DNA from: Naumannella cuiyingiana
GTDB lineage: Bacteria > Actinomycetota > Actinomycetes > Propionibacteriales > Propionibacteriaceae
Reading direction: 5' to 3'
Length of the DNA: 64,000 bases
Assembly: GCF_013408305.1 (NCBI RefSeq)
Contig: NZ_JACBZS010000001.1
Coordinates: 1,240,001 to 1,304,000, forward strand
Positions 45,438-54,198 of this stretch are shown one piece after another (positions within the stretch are counted from its first letter, which is position 1; each line of letters starts with the position of its first letter). Made by a program: the position numbers and the translations under genes. A model generated the notes under the pieces. That model was given only the letters and a program-made list of their open reading frames with translations. It searched no databases and was not told the DNA's origin.

Positions 45438-46426
45438 CGGGCGTACTCGTATTCGGCCAGGGCGCGCGTCGCGGCCAACCGGTCGGCCCAGTGGGCGGCC
45501 GGGGCGCCGTCGGCCGCGGCGGCGAGCAGTTCGGGATCGGGGGCCGGCGGCGCGGCCGGCACGGCGATCTCGCCATCGACGGCGCGCAGCGGCTCGGCGA
45601 CCAGATCGCCGTCGAGCAGGGGCCCGGTGTTCAGCCCGCAGGCATACGGCAGTTCGGGCAGCGCCGCGGCCAGTGCCAGCCCGGCGTCCAGGCCGATCGA
45701 GGTCTCCAGCGCGCTGGAGACCACCACCGGCAGCCCGAGCCGATCGGCCAGCGCCAGGCAGGCGCGGACCCCGCCGAGCGGCTGGACCTTCAGCACGGCG
45801 ATGTCGGCGGCCCCCAGCGCCACCACCCGCTCGGGATCGCCGCTGCGCCGGATGGACTCATCGGCCGCGATGGGCACGTCGATCCCGCGGCGGGCCAGCG
45901 TCCGGCGCAACTCGGCCAGGTCCTCGGTGCTGGCGCACGGCTGCTCGGCGTACTCCAGGCCGAGGCGGGCGAGAGCTCCGAGCGCGGTGATCGCCTCGTC
46001 CACCGACCAGGCGCCGTTGGCGTCGACGCGCACGCGGCCGCCGGGGCCGAGCGCGTCGCGTACCGCCTCCACCCGGGCGAGGTCGTCGGCGAGGCGCTGG
46101 CCGGGCTCGGCCACCTTGACCTTCGCGGTGCCGCAGCCGGACCGCGCGGCGATCGCGTGCGCGCGCTCGGGATCGACGGCGGGCACGGTCGCATTGACGG
46201 GTACGCGGCGGCGGACCGGCTCGGGAAAGCCGAGCGTGCGCGCCTCGTCCGCGGCGCGCAGCCACGGCACCAGCTCCGCGCCCGTGTAGTCGGCGAACGG
46301 GCTCCACTCCGCCCAGCCCGCCGGCCCGGGCACGAGCATGCCGGTGCGCTCGGTGAGCCCGCGGAAGCGGGTACGCATCGGCAGCCGCCAGGCGATGGCG
46401 GCGCTCGCGGCGGGGCGTGCGGGCAC
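45434..46426 (-). CDS. menC: o-Succinylbenzoate synthase
   Basis: 330 aa enolase-superfamily enzyme. Catalytic Lys in GTAKVKVAEPG, metal ligands Asp in VRVDANGAWS, Glu in YAEQPC and Asp in AADESIRR, and the second Lys in AVLKVQPLGG are all present. Dehydrates SHCHC to o-succinylbenzoate. The GTG start follows TAGGTT by 6 nt, so it is leaderless. Divergent from menE. Confidence 0.95.
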   Translation of the reverse strand: MPARPAASAAIAWRLPMRTRFRGLTERTGMLVPGPAGWAEWSPFADYTGAELVPWLRAADEARTLGFPEPVRRRVPVNATVPAVDPERAHAIAARSGCGTAKVKVAEPGQRLADDLARVEAVRDALGPGGRVRVDANGAWSVDEAITALGALARLGLEYAEQPCASTEDLAELRRTLARRGIDVPIAADESIRRSGDPERVVALGAADIAVLKVQPLGGVRACLALADRLGLPVVVSSALETSIGLDAGLALAAALPELPYACGLNTGPLLDGDLVAEPLRAVDGEIAVPAAPPAPDPELLAAAADGAPAAHWADRLAATRALAEYEYAR

Positions 46427-46432
46427 CGAGCC

Positions 46433-46451
46433 AACCTAGCGCCCCTACAGT
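46433..46451. promoter_or_regulatory. Back-to-back leaderless promoters of menC and menE
   Basis: TAGGTT on the minus strand (46438-46433) is 6 nt from the menC GTG; TACAGT on the plus strand (46446-46451) is 6 nt from the menE GTG. The two -10 boxes are 7 nt apart, so the polymerases would compete. Confidence 0.6.
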
Positions 46452-46457
46452 GTCCGG

Positions 46458-47558
46458 GTGCTGGAAGTGGTCGACGCCGCGGACGTGGCCGCATTCGCGG
46501 CGGCGCTTCGCCGCACCCTGGACGGCGGACCCGCGATGTTGCCGCTACCGGCCGACCCGGCCGAGTCCGCGCGGGCGGTGGCGGCGCTGCGACCCGACGA
46601 GCCCGAACTGCCCGGCACGCTCGTGGTCGCGACCTCGGGCTCCACCGGGGCGCCGAAGGGGGTGCGTCTGCCCGCCGCCGCCATCGCCGCGAGCGCGGCC
46701 GCGACGCAGGCCCGGCTGGGCGGCCCGGGCAGCTGGCATCTGGCGCTGCCCGCCCACTATGTCGCCGGCGCGATGGTGGTGGCGCGGGCGCTGCTGGCCG
46801 GGAGCGGGCCGGTGCCGTGGCCCGGTGATCTTGCCGGGCTGGCGGTGCGGCCGGGCCGCAACTACCTGTCGCTGGTGCCGACGCAGGCGCGGCGGGCGCT
46901 GGGCGACCCGGCGCTGTTGGCGCGGCTGGCGGAGTTCGACGCGGTGCTGCTCGGCGGCGCGGCGGCGGCGCCGGAGCTGCTGGCCGGGCTGCGCGAGGCC
47001 GGGGTTGCGGTGATCACCACCTACGGCATGTCGGAGACCTGCGGCGGCTGCGTCTACGACGGGGTGCCGCTGGACGGGGTGGACGTGCGGCTCGGCGAGG
47101 CGGGACGGATCGAGCTGGCCGGGCCGATGATCTTCGCCGGGTATCGGCTGCGGCCCGACCTGACCGACCAGGTGCTGGCCGGCGATCGCTTCCGGACCAG
47201 CGATCGCGGGGTCTTCGAGGATGGGCGGCTGCGGGTGCGGGGGCGGGTCGATGAGGTGATCATCTCCGGCGGGGTGAATGTCGATCTTGCCGAGGTGCAG
47301 CGGGCCGTGGAGGGGATCGGGGTGAGCGGCGTGGTCGTTGGCGTACCGGATCCGGAGTGGGGTACGCGGGTCGCGCTCGCCACCACCTCGCCGCTCGACC
47401 TGACCGAGCTGCGCGACCGGTTGTCGGGCATCCTGTCGGCCGCCGCCCTGCCCCGGGCGCTGGCGAGGGTGGCGGAGGTGCCGCTGCTGGCCAGCGGCAA
47501 GCCCGACCGGCAGAAGTTGATCAACGAATGGGACGAGATCGAGGAGGAGCGCCGGTGA
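46458..47558 (+). CDS. menE: o-Succinylbenzoate-CoA ligase
   Basis: 366 aa, shorter than the ~450-500 aa usual for ANL ligases, as commonly found for actinobacterial MenE. P-loop VVATSGSTGAPKGV, TYGMSETCGGCVYDG, DRFRTSDRGVFEDG and RGRVDEVIISGGVNV, with the C-terminal Lys in LASGKPDRQKL. Activates o-succinylbenzoate with ATP and CoA. Leaderless GTG start. GTGA overlap with menA. The menB that should act next is not in the window. Confidence 0.94.
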   Translation: MLEVVDAADVAAFAAALRRTLDGGPAMLPLPADPAESARAVAALRPDEPELPGTLVVATSGSTGAPKGVRLPAAAIAASAAATQARLGGPGSWHLALPAHYVAGAMVVARALLAGSGPVPWPGDLAGLAVRPGRNYLSLVPTQARRALGDPALLARLAEFDAVLLGGAAAAPELLAGLREAGVAVITTYGMSETCGGCVYDGVPLDGVDVRLGEAGRIELAGPMIFAGYRLRPDLTDQVLAGDRFRTSDRGVFEDGRLRVRGRVDEVIISGGVNVDLAEVQRAVEGIGVSGVVVGVPDPEWGTRVALATTSPLDLTELRDRLSGILSAAALPRALARVAEVPLLASGKPDRQKLINEWDEIEEERR

Positions 47559-48445
47559 GCGCGAGCACGGCACAGTGGCTGGAGGGCGCGCGGCTGCGTA
47601 CCCTCCCGGCGGCGGTCTCGCCGGTCCTGGCGGGATCCGGCGTTGCGATCTTCCACCGCGCCTTCGCGCCGCTGCTTGCGGTGTTGTGCCTGATCGTCGC
47701 GCTGGCGCTGCAGGTCGGGGTGAACTTCGCCAACGACTATTCCGACGGCATCCGCGGCACCGATGCCGATCGCGTCGGGCCGCTGCGGCTGGTCGGCTCG
47801 GGCACGGTCGCGCCGGCGACGGTGAAGGCCGCGGCCTTCGGCTGCTTCGGCGCGGCCGCGATCGCGGGGCTGGCGATCACCGCGCTGACCGGGCAGTGGT
47901 GGCTGATCGGCGTCGGCATCGCGGCGATCCTCGCGGCCTGGTACTACACCGGCGGCAAGCGTCCGTACGGGTACGCCGGTCTCGGCGAGGTCTTCGTGTT
48001 GATCTTCTTCGGGTTGGTGGCGACCGCCGGCACCGCGCTGGTCCAGACGGGCTTCGGGTCGGGCGCCGCGTGGAGTCACGCGCTGCTCGCCTCGCTGGCG
48101 ATCGGGCTGCTCGCCTGCGCGATCTTGATGGCGAACAACCTGCGCGACATCGCCGGGGATGCCGCCGTCGGCAAGAAGACCCTGGCCGTCCGACTCGGAG
48201 ACCGGCGGTCCCGGGCCGGCTACCTGGTGCTGATCGTCGCCGCGGCCGCCGCATGCATCGCGCTCGCCGCGACGAGTACCTGGTGGGCGCTGCTGGCGCT
48301 GCTCTTCGTCCCGGTGGCCGCGCCCGCGGTGCGTACCGTGCTGGCCGGTGCCACCGGCCGGCCCCTGATCGGTGTGCTCAAGCTGACCGGCCTCGCCGAG
48401 CTGGCCTGCGCGGTGGGGATGCTGGTCGGGCTCGCGCTCGGGTAG
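47555..48445 (+). CDS. menA: 1,4-Dihydroxy-2-naphthoate polyprenyltransferase
   Basis: 296 aa UbiA-family membrane enzyme with about eight to nine helices. First Asp motif NFANDYSDGIRGTDADR, second NNLRDIAGDAAVGKKTLAVRLG. Prenylates DHNA to demethylmenaquinone, using the chain made by the polyprenyl synthase near nuoN. Coupled to menE by GTGA. Confidence 0.95.
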   Translation: MSASTAQWLEGARLRTLPAAVSPVLAGSGVAIFHRAFAPLLAVLCLIVALALQVGVNFANDYSDGIRGTDADRVGPLRLVGSGTVAPATVKAAAFGCFGAAAIAGLAITALTGQWWLIGVGIAAILAAWYYTGGKRPYGYAGLGEVFVLIFFGLVATAGTALVQTGFGSGAAWSHALLASLAIGLLACAILMANNLRDIAGDAAVGKKTLAVRLGDRRSRAGYLVLIVAAAAACIALAATSTWWALLALLFVPVAAPAVRTVLAGATGRPLIGVLKLTGLAELACAVGMLVGLALG

Positions 48446-48458
48446 GCCCCCCTCGGCC

Positions 48459-48535
48459 GATTGGGCCCGCGGATGCCGACCTGGGCCCGCGCCTGCCGAT
48501 TGGGCCCCTGGATGCCGACTGGGCCCGCGGATGCA
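48459..48535. repeat. Four tandem ~19-nt imperfect repeats after menA
   Basis: Copies at 48459-48477, 48478-48497, 48498-48516 and 48517-48535 share GA(T/C)TGGGCCC then a variable 2-4 nt and TGCC. Each contains the palindrome GGGCCC. They lie 14 nt after the menA stop, in a 158-nt non-coding gap. Possible terminator, binding array or replication-slippage product. Confidence 0.75.
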
Positions 48536-48603
48536 CGGGCTCCCCCACTCCCGGCAGGCGGTCGATGCCCGGTGTGGCACGCGCGATCTGGTTGGCTGGT
48601 CAC

Positions 48604-49410
48604 ATGAGCACCACCAGCGACCCCGACACCGTCCTGGTCATCGAGAACGATCCCGACTCCGGGCCGGCGATGCTGCTCGACTGGATCGCCGAGGCGGGTC
48701 TGCGGCCGGTCGTGATCCAGGCCTGGGACGGCGACCCGCTGCCCGCCGACGCCTCCGGCCATCTGGCGCTGATCATCCTCGGCGGCGGCATGCTCCCCGA
48801 CGACGACGCCGAGCGGCCGTGGCTCCCGGGGGAGCGCGCGCTGCTGCGCGCCACCGCCGGCCGGGCGCGGGAACCGGTGCTCGGCATCTGCCTCGGCGCG
48901 CAGATGATCACCCATACCTTCGGCGGCACGGTCGCGGCGAAGCACGGCCTCCCGGAGAAGGGGGTCGTCGATCTCGAACTGCTGCCCGCGGCCGCCGACG
49001 ACCCGGTGTTCGGCGAGCTGCCGAGTCCCTTCCCCGCCATCGAGAGCCATCGCGACCAGATCACCGGCCTACCGCCCGGCGCCGTGCTGCTGGCCAGCAG
49101 CGAGCGCTGCGCCAACCAGGTGCTGCGGCTCGGCGATCGCGTCTGGGGCGTGCAGTTCCACCCGGAGGTTGCGGCCGCCCGCGTCCGGCAGTGGGACCCG
49201 GACAAGCTGCGCGAGTGGGGATTCGACCCGGACGCCGTGCTGGCCGAGGCCGAGCGTCGCGATGCCGAGTTGCGCGCCCTGTGGCGAAGGACGATCGGCC
49301 GGTTCCTCGACCTGGCGCGGGCTCAGAGCGCCGACAGGTCCGCCGGGGTGTCCACATCGACCGATGCGCCGGCCGGATCGGGCACCTCGACCGGCACCAG
49401 CCCGGCGTAG
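48604..49410 (+). CDS. Class I glutamine amidotransferase-like protein
   Basis: 268 aa. Nucleophile elbow LGICLGAQMITHTFGG with Cys ~residue 101, and C-terminal VQFHPEVAA with His and Glu of the triad. Related to GuaA-type GATase domains standing alone (YfeJ/GMP synthase-like); no acceptor domain, so the amine use is unknown; gamma-glutamyl-type hydrolysis is possible. TTGGCT 6 nt before the ATG suggests a leaderless message. The last ~29 codons overlap the convergent mobA and give a low-complexity Ser/Thr tail. Confidence 0.82.
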   Translation: MSTTSDPDTVLVIENDPDSGPAMLLDWIAEAGLRPVVIQAWDGDPLPADASGHLALIILGGGMLPDDDAERPWLPGERALLRATAGRAREPVLGICLGAQMITHTFGGTVAAKHGLPEKGVVDLELLPAAADDPVFGELPSPFPAIESHRDQITGLPPGAVLLASSERCANQVLRLGDRVWGVQFHPEVAAARVRQWDPDKLREWGFDPDAVLAEAERRDAELRALWRRTIGRFLDLARAQSADRSAGVSTSTDAPAGSGTSTGTSPA

Positions 49411-49880
49411 AGCGAGCGCATCGACCGCCCGCGCGCCGGTTCGGCCGCCAGCCGGTCGGCCAGCAGTGCCGCCGACCACGCCGCGCACAACCACTGCGCC
49501 CGACCGTCGCGCACCGTAACCGCGCAGTCGCCCCCGGCCCGGGCCAGGGCGGCCAGGTGGGCGGCGGTCAGCCGCGGCAGATCGGCGGCCAGCAGCAGCA
49601 CCCGGGTGGCGGCGGCGACGGTGCAAAGACCGGTGGCGATCGCGGCGACCGGCCCCGCTCCCGGCGTACCGTCCGCGATCACCGGCACACCCGCGGGTAC
49701 GCCGTCCGCACTCCCCACCACGACCGGCCGGTACGCCGCGGCGGCCGCCAGCACCCGGGCGACCATCGGCACCCCGTCCACCGCGATCGCCGGCTTGTGC
49801 CGCCCCATCCGCCGCGAGGCCCCACCGGTCAGCACCAGGGCGCGAACCTCCCCCGGCGCAGGGGCTCCGGCGGGCAGCAT
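49323..49880 (-). CDS. mobA: Molybdenum cofactor guanylyltransferase-type protein
   Basis: 185 aa nucleotidyltransferase. ALVLTGGASRRMGRHKPAIAVDG is the MobA/MobA-like P-loop signature with the Lys, VPVIADGTPGAGPVAAIATGL the next, and LLAADLPRL the metal-binding motif. Known role: attaches GMP to molybdopterin to make MGD. Being short, it could be a CTP-type (MocA) enzyme, but the fdhD neighbour favours MobA. The start at 49880 fits the domain; a longer frame runs into divergent fdhD. Confidence 0.85.
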   Translation of the reverse strand: MLPAGAPAPGEVRALVLTGGASRRMGRHKPAIAVDGVPMVARVLAAAAAYRPVVVGSADGVPAGVPVIADGTPGAGPVAAIATGLCTVAAATRVLLLAADLPRLTAAHLAALARAGGDCAVTVRDGRAQWLCAAWSAALLADRLAAEPARGRSMRSLYAGLVPVEVPDPAGASVDVDTPADLSAL

Positions 49881-49931
49881 GGCCGCACCCTCCCCCGCCG
49901 CGCGCGCTCTGGCAAGTCCGCCGGCCCGGCG

Positions 49932-49937
49932 TAGGCT
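49932..49937 (+). promoter_or_regulatory. -10 box of leaderless fdhD promoter
   Basis: TAGGCT ends 7 nt before the fdhD ATG in the 64-nt gap to divergent mobA. Confidence 0.5.
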
Positions 49938-49944
49938 GGCCGGC

Positions 49945-50784
49945 ATGGGCAGGCTGACCTCGCGACGCCGGATCACCACGATCGACCTTGCCGCCGACCC
50001 GGTCGAGAAGCACCGCGTGGACACGCTGATCGCCGAGGAGCCGATGGAGTTGCGGGTCGACGGGACCTCGCTGGCGGTGACCATGCGTACCCCCGGCCAC
50101 GACATCGAGCTCGCCCACGGCTTCCTGCTCACCGAGGGCATCATCGGCGGCCGCACCGATGTGATCAACGCGCGCTACTGCGCCGGATCGGTCGAGGGCG
50201 AGAACACCTACAACATCATCGATGTCGCGGCGGCGCCCGGAATCGTCCTGCCCGAGGGCCGCAATTTCTACACCACCTCGTCCTGCGGGATCTGCGGCAA
50301 GGCCAGCATCGACGCGATCACCACCCAGTTGCGCCACGACCCCGGCGCCGACGCGTCCCGCTGGCCCGCCGAGTTGATCGCGCAACTCCCCGACCGGCTG
50401 CGGGAGCAGCAGGGGGCCTTCGACAAGACGGGCGGCCTGCACGCGGCCGGGCTGTTCGACGCCACCGGCGAGGCGCTGGTGGTACGCGAGGACGTCGGCC
50501 GACACAACGCCGTGGACAAGGTGATCGGCTGGGCGGTTCTGCAGGACCGGCTGCCGCTTTCCCGGACGGCCCTGGTCGTCTCCGGGCGCGCCTCGTTCGA
50601 GCTCGCCCAGAAAGCCGCGATGGCCGGAATCCCCTTGTTGGTGGCCGTTTCCGCGCCGTCCTCGCTGGCCGTCGAGTTCGCCGAGCGGGTCGGCATGACG
50701 CTCGCCGGGTTCGTCCGCGGCCGGCGGATGAACGTCTACACGCGCCCCGAGCGTGTGCAGGTCACCGCACCCGTATCTGCGTGA
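49945..50784 (+). CDS. fdhD: Formate dehydrogenase accessory sulfurtransferase
   Basis: 279 aa. The sulfur-carrying pair is in TTSSCGICGKASIDAI, with MRTPGHDIELAHGFLLTEGII and REDVGRHNAVDKVIGWA typical of FdhD. Known role: passes sulfur from IscS to the Mo cofactor of formate dehydrogenase. No fdh structural gene lies in the window. Leaderless start. Followed 90 nt later by an unrelated transporter. Confidence 0.95.
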   Translation: MGRLTSRRRITTIDLAADPVEKHRVDTLIAEEPMELRVDGTSLAVTMRTPGHDIELAHGFLLTEGIIGGRTDVINARYCAGSVEGENTYNIIDVAAAPGIVLPEGRNFYTTSSCGICGKASIDAITTQLRHDPGADASRWPAELIAQLPDRLREQQGAFDKTGGLHAAGLFDATGEALVVREDVGRHNAVDKVIGWAVLQDRLPLSRTALVVSGRASFELAQKAAMAGIPLLVAVSAPSSLAVEFAERVGMTLAGFVRGRRMNVYTRPERVQVTAPVSA

Positions 50785-50861
50785 TTGCACAGATCGGGGC
50801 GGCCGGTTTCATTGCCGCGCCCGCCCGCGGAGGTCCATACTCGCGGGGAGTCAACGAAGAC

Positions 50862-52275
50862 GAGGAGTCGCTCCATGTCGCACGCCGCCCCGGCCGATCC
50901 GCCGGTGAACCCCGATCCGGGCAACGAGTCGCCGCGCACGATCCGCGAGCGGCTGCGCCCGGTGGTCGCCGCCTCGATGGCCGGCACCGTCGTCGAGTGG
51001 TACGAGTTCTTCCTCTACGCCACCGCCGCCAGCCTGGTCTTCGGCCCGCTGTTCTTCCCCAAGACGGGCAACCCGCTGGACGGCATCATCGCCGCCTTCG
51101 TCACCTATGCCGTGGGCTTCGTCGCCCGGCCGCTGGGCGGCATCGTCTTCGGGCACTTCGGTGACAAGTACGGCCGCAAGCACCTGCTTCAGGTGAGCAT
51201 CATCCTGGTCGGCGTCTCGACCTTCGCCATGGGCCTGATCCCGCCGTTCTCCATGATCGGGTACGCCGCCCCCGTGATCTTGGTGCTGCTGCGCTTCGCC
51301 CAGGGCTTTGCCGTCGGCGGCGAATGGGGCGGCGCGGTGCTGCTGGTCGCCGAGCACTCGCCCAACAAGTCCCGCGGTTTCTGGTCCAGCTTCCCCCAGT
51401 CCGGCGTACCCGCCGGAAACCTGCTCGCCACGCTGGTGCTGCTGGTGTTGTCCAATGCCATGCCGGAGGCGGACTTCCTGGCCTGGGGCTGGCGGATCGC
51501 GTTCTTCCTGTCCGCGGTGATCGTGGTCGTCGGCTACTACATCCGCACCCGGGTCAGCGATGCGCCGATCTTCCAGCAGGCGCAGGCCGAGGGCGAGGCC
51601 AAGGCCCACCAGAGCTTCGGCCTCGGCGAGGTCCTGACCCGCTACCCGAAGGGCGTGCTCACCGCGATGATGTTGCGCGTCGCGGAGAACGTCTTCTACT
51701 ACATCGTGGTCACCTTCTCGATCACCTACCTGAGCCAGACGGTCGGCATCAACACCACCGAGATCCTCGGCCTGTTGGCGATCGCCCACCTGATCCACTT
51801 CTTCACCGTGCCGATCTGGGGCTGGCTCGGCGACCGCGTCGGGCGCCGACCGGTCTATGCGATCGGCGTCGTGCTCGCGGCCGCCTGGGGGTTCTATGCC
51901 TTCCGGTTGTTCGACACGGGTCAGGCGTGGTCGATCCTGCTGGCGTTGGTGCTGGGCCTGATCGCACACGGGTTGATGTATGCCGGCCAGCCGGCGATCA
52001 TGGCCGAGCAGTTCCCGACCCGGATGCGCTACTCGGGCGTGTCGATCGGCTACCAGGTCACGTCGATCTTCGCCGGCTCGCTGGCGCCGATCATCGCGGT
52101 CACCCTGCTCCGCACGTACAACAGCTCGCTGCCGATCGCGATCTACATCGTGATCTGCTGCGTGATCACCATGATCGGCGTACTGATCGCCCCGGAGACC
52201 AAGGGAATCTCGTTGACCAAGATCGACGACGACTACCGCGAACTCACCGAGCGGGAGGCTGCGCGTCGGGACTGA
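50862..52275 (+). CDS. MHS-type major facilitator transporter
   Basis: 466 aa from the ATG at 50875 (coordinates here include the GAGGAG site at 50862-50867). Twelve helices. MAGTVVEWYEFFLYATAASL and the loop GHFGDKYGRKHLLQVSI are the metabolite:proton symporter signature (ShiA/ProP-like); RFAQGFAVGGEWGGAVLLVAE and APETKGISL confirm it. Substrate by family is a small carboxylate or betaine. Neighbouring mmsBA makes a branched-chain-derived acid such as 3-hydroxyisobutyrate plausible (inference). Confidence 0.9.
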
Positions 52276-53161
52276 CGGTCCGGGCGCCCTGGCGCCGGAT
52301 CTGGTTCAGCATCAGGTGCACCGGGCGGCTGCGCAGTGCCTCCTCACGCAGCACCGCCCAGTAGGACAGCGGGTGCTCGAAGCCGGGCACCACGCGGCGC
52401 AACCGCGGATGCATCGCCGCCATGTAGTCCGGCAACAGGCCGATGCCCCCGGAGGCGAGCGTGGTCTCGACGTGCGCGAAGACCGAGGTCGAGGCCAGCG
52501 ATCCCGCGGGGGCGGGCAGGCCCCGGGTGGCCATGTCCAGATCGTCGACCTGCAGCGCCGACTCGATGTAGTAGACGAGCGTGTGCCGGGCAAGATCGGC
52601 GACGGACTCGGGTACGCCGGCCCGCGCCAGGTACTCCTCGGTGGCGTAGAGGGCAAGCGCGTACTGGCCCAGGCGGACCGCGATCGCCTTGTGCACGGGC
52701 GGTTCGCCGACCACGATCTCGATGTCGACGCCGCTGCGATGGTGCCGCAGCCGCTGGGTGGCGGCGATCAGCTCGCAGTCGATCCCGGGGTGTTCGCGGT
52801 GCAGCGCCGCCGCCGCCGGCACCACGACGTGAATGCTGAATCCGTCCGGCGAGGCGACGCGCACGGTGCCGCGTACCTCCTCCGCACCGCCCGCGGCGAC
52901 GGCCAGCGACTGCATCGCCCGCTCGATCTCCTCCGCGACCGGCAGCACCCGCCGGCCGAGATCGGACAACTCCCAGCCGCCCGGCGTCTGCACCAGGACG
53001 CGCCCCCCGACGGCTCGTTCGAGGACGGCGATCCGCCGCGACACCGTCGTATGGTTCACGCCGAGCACGTCGGCCGCCGCCGTGAACCGTCCCAGCCGGG
53101 CCACGGCGAGCAGGACGAGCAGATCGTCGGCATTCGGGTTGCTTCCGCCGGTCGGGGCCAT
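52244..53161 (-). CDS. LysR-family transcriptional regulator
   Basis: 305 aa. N-terminal winged HTH FTAAADVLGVNHTTVSRRIAVLERAV, then an effector domain with VRGTVRVASPDGFSIHVVVPAAA at its start. The ATG at 53161 follows CACAAT by 7 nt on the minus strand, which favours it over a GTG at 53185. It diverges from mmsB and overlaps the convergent transporter by 32 nt, so it probably controls mmsBA and perhaps the transporter. Confidence 0.88.
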   Translation of the reverse strand: MAPTGGSNPNADDLLVLLAVARLGRFTAAADVLGVNHTTVSRRIAVLERAVGGRVLVQTPGGWELSDLGRRVLPVAEEIERAMQSLAVAAGGAEEVRGTVRVASPDGFSIHVVVPAAAALHREHPGIDCELIAATQRLRHHRSGVDIEIVVGEPPVHKAIAVRLGQYALALYATEEYLARAGVPESVADLARHTLVYYIESALQVDDLDMATRGLPAPAGSLASTSVFAHVETTLASGGIGLLPDYMAAMHPRLRRVVPGFEHPLSYWAVLREEALRSRPVHLMLNQIRRQGARTVSPDAQPPAR

Positions 53162-53170
53162 GCCCGCGAT

Positions 53171-53247
53171 TGTGCACAGACGCACGGCGCAGGTGCAAAG
53201 TTTCGGGCTCTGTGTGCATTGCCTCGCCGAGGTCGCGAGCCTAGCCT
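53171..53247 (+). promoter_or_regulatory. mmsB promoter and putative LysR site
   Basis: TTGCCT (53219-53224), 17 nt, TAGCCT (53242-53247) is a good sigma-A-like promoter. Just upstream TGTGCACAGA (53171-53180) and TCTGTGTGCA (53209-53218) are inverted copies with 8 of 10 positions matching, suiting a LysR regulatory site. GAGGAGGA (53262-53269) is the mmsB SD. Confidence 0.5.
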
Positions 53248-53274
53248 GACGGCATCTCGACGAGGAGGAAGCGC

Positions 53275-54198
53275 ATGGCAGTGATCGCCTTCATCGGGCT
53301 CGGCAACATGGGCCGGCCGATGGCCGCCAATCAGGTCCGGGCGGGCAATGAGGTACGCGGCTTCGACGTGGTGCCACAGATCGCCGAGGCGGCCGCGGCA
53401 GACGGGGTGAACGTGGTCGGCTCGATCGCCGAGGCGGTCGAGCGCGCGGACGCGGTCGTGACCATGGTCCCCAAGGGTGATCATGCCCGGGAGGCCTATC
53501 TCGGCGAGGGCGGCATCCTGGAACACGCCGATCCGTCGACCCTGTTGATCGATTCCTCCACCATCGACGTGCAGACCGCGCAGGATCTGCACGATGCGGC
53601 CGCCGAGAAGGGTTTCCGGTTCGTCGACGCACCCGTCTCCGGCGGCATCAGCGGCGCCGCCGCGGGCACCCTGACCTTCATGGTCGGCGGCGCCGAGGAT
53701 GCCGTCGAGGCGGCGAAGTCGATCATCGAGCCGATGAGCGGCAACATCATCCCGACCGGCGGCGCGACGTCGGGCCAGGCCGCCAAGATCTGCAACAACA
53801 TGATGCTGTTCATCTGCCTGCAGGCATGCGCCGAGGGTGCCGTGCTGGCGCGCAAGCTCGGGTTGGACGCGAAGGTCTTCCACGACATCGCGAAGGTCTC
53901 CTCGGGCAACTCCTGGGCCCTGCAGACCTGGTATCCGGTACCCGGCGTGATCGACACCGCCGCCGCCAACAACTCCTTCGCCGCGACCTTCCGCACCGAC
54001 CTGGCCCGCAAGGACGTCGGCCTGGCGCTGTCCGGAGCCGAGCAGGTGGGGGTACGCCTGCCGGCCGCCGAGCTGGTCGCCGGCCAACTGCAGCAGGTGA
54101 TCGACGACGGCGATGCCGATCTCGACTGCAGCGTGATCATCCGCAACATCGACCCGCAGGCACCCGGCCTGCCACAGACCGACAAGGAGCAGCAGTGA
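53275..54198 (+). CDS. mmsB: 3-Hydroxyisobutyrate dehydrogenase
   Basis: 307 aa beta-hydroxyacid dehydrogenase. NAD site FIGLGNMGRPMAANQVRAG, substrate motif FVDAPVSGGISGAAAGTL, catalytic Lys in SGQAAKICNNMM. Oxidises 3-hydroxyisobutyrate to methylmalonate semialdehyde in valine degradation. Pairing with mmsA makes this more likely than tartronate semialdehyde reductase. GTGA overlap with mmsA. Confidence 0.92.
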   Translation: MAVIAFIGLGNMGRPMAANQVRAGNEVRGFDVVPQIAEAAAADGVNVVGSIAEAVERADAVVTMVPKGDHAREAYLGEGGILEHADPSTLLIDSSTIDVQTAQDLHDAAAEKGFRFVDAPVSGGISGAAAGTLTFMVGGAEDAVEAAKSIIEPMSGNIIPTGGATSGQAAKICNNMMLFICLQACAEGAVLARKLGLDAKVFHDIAKVSSGNSWALQTWYPVPGVIDTAAANNSFAATFRTDLARKDVGLALSGAEQVGVRLPAAELVAGQLQQVIDDGDADLDCSVIIRNIDPQAPGLPQTDKEQQ

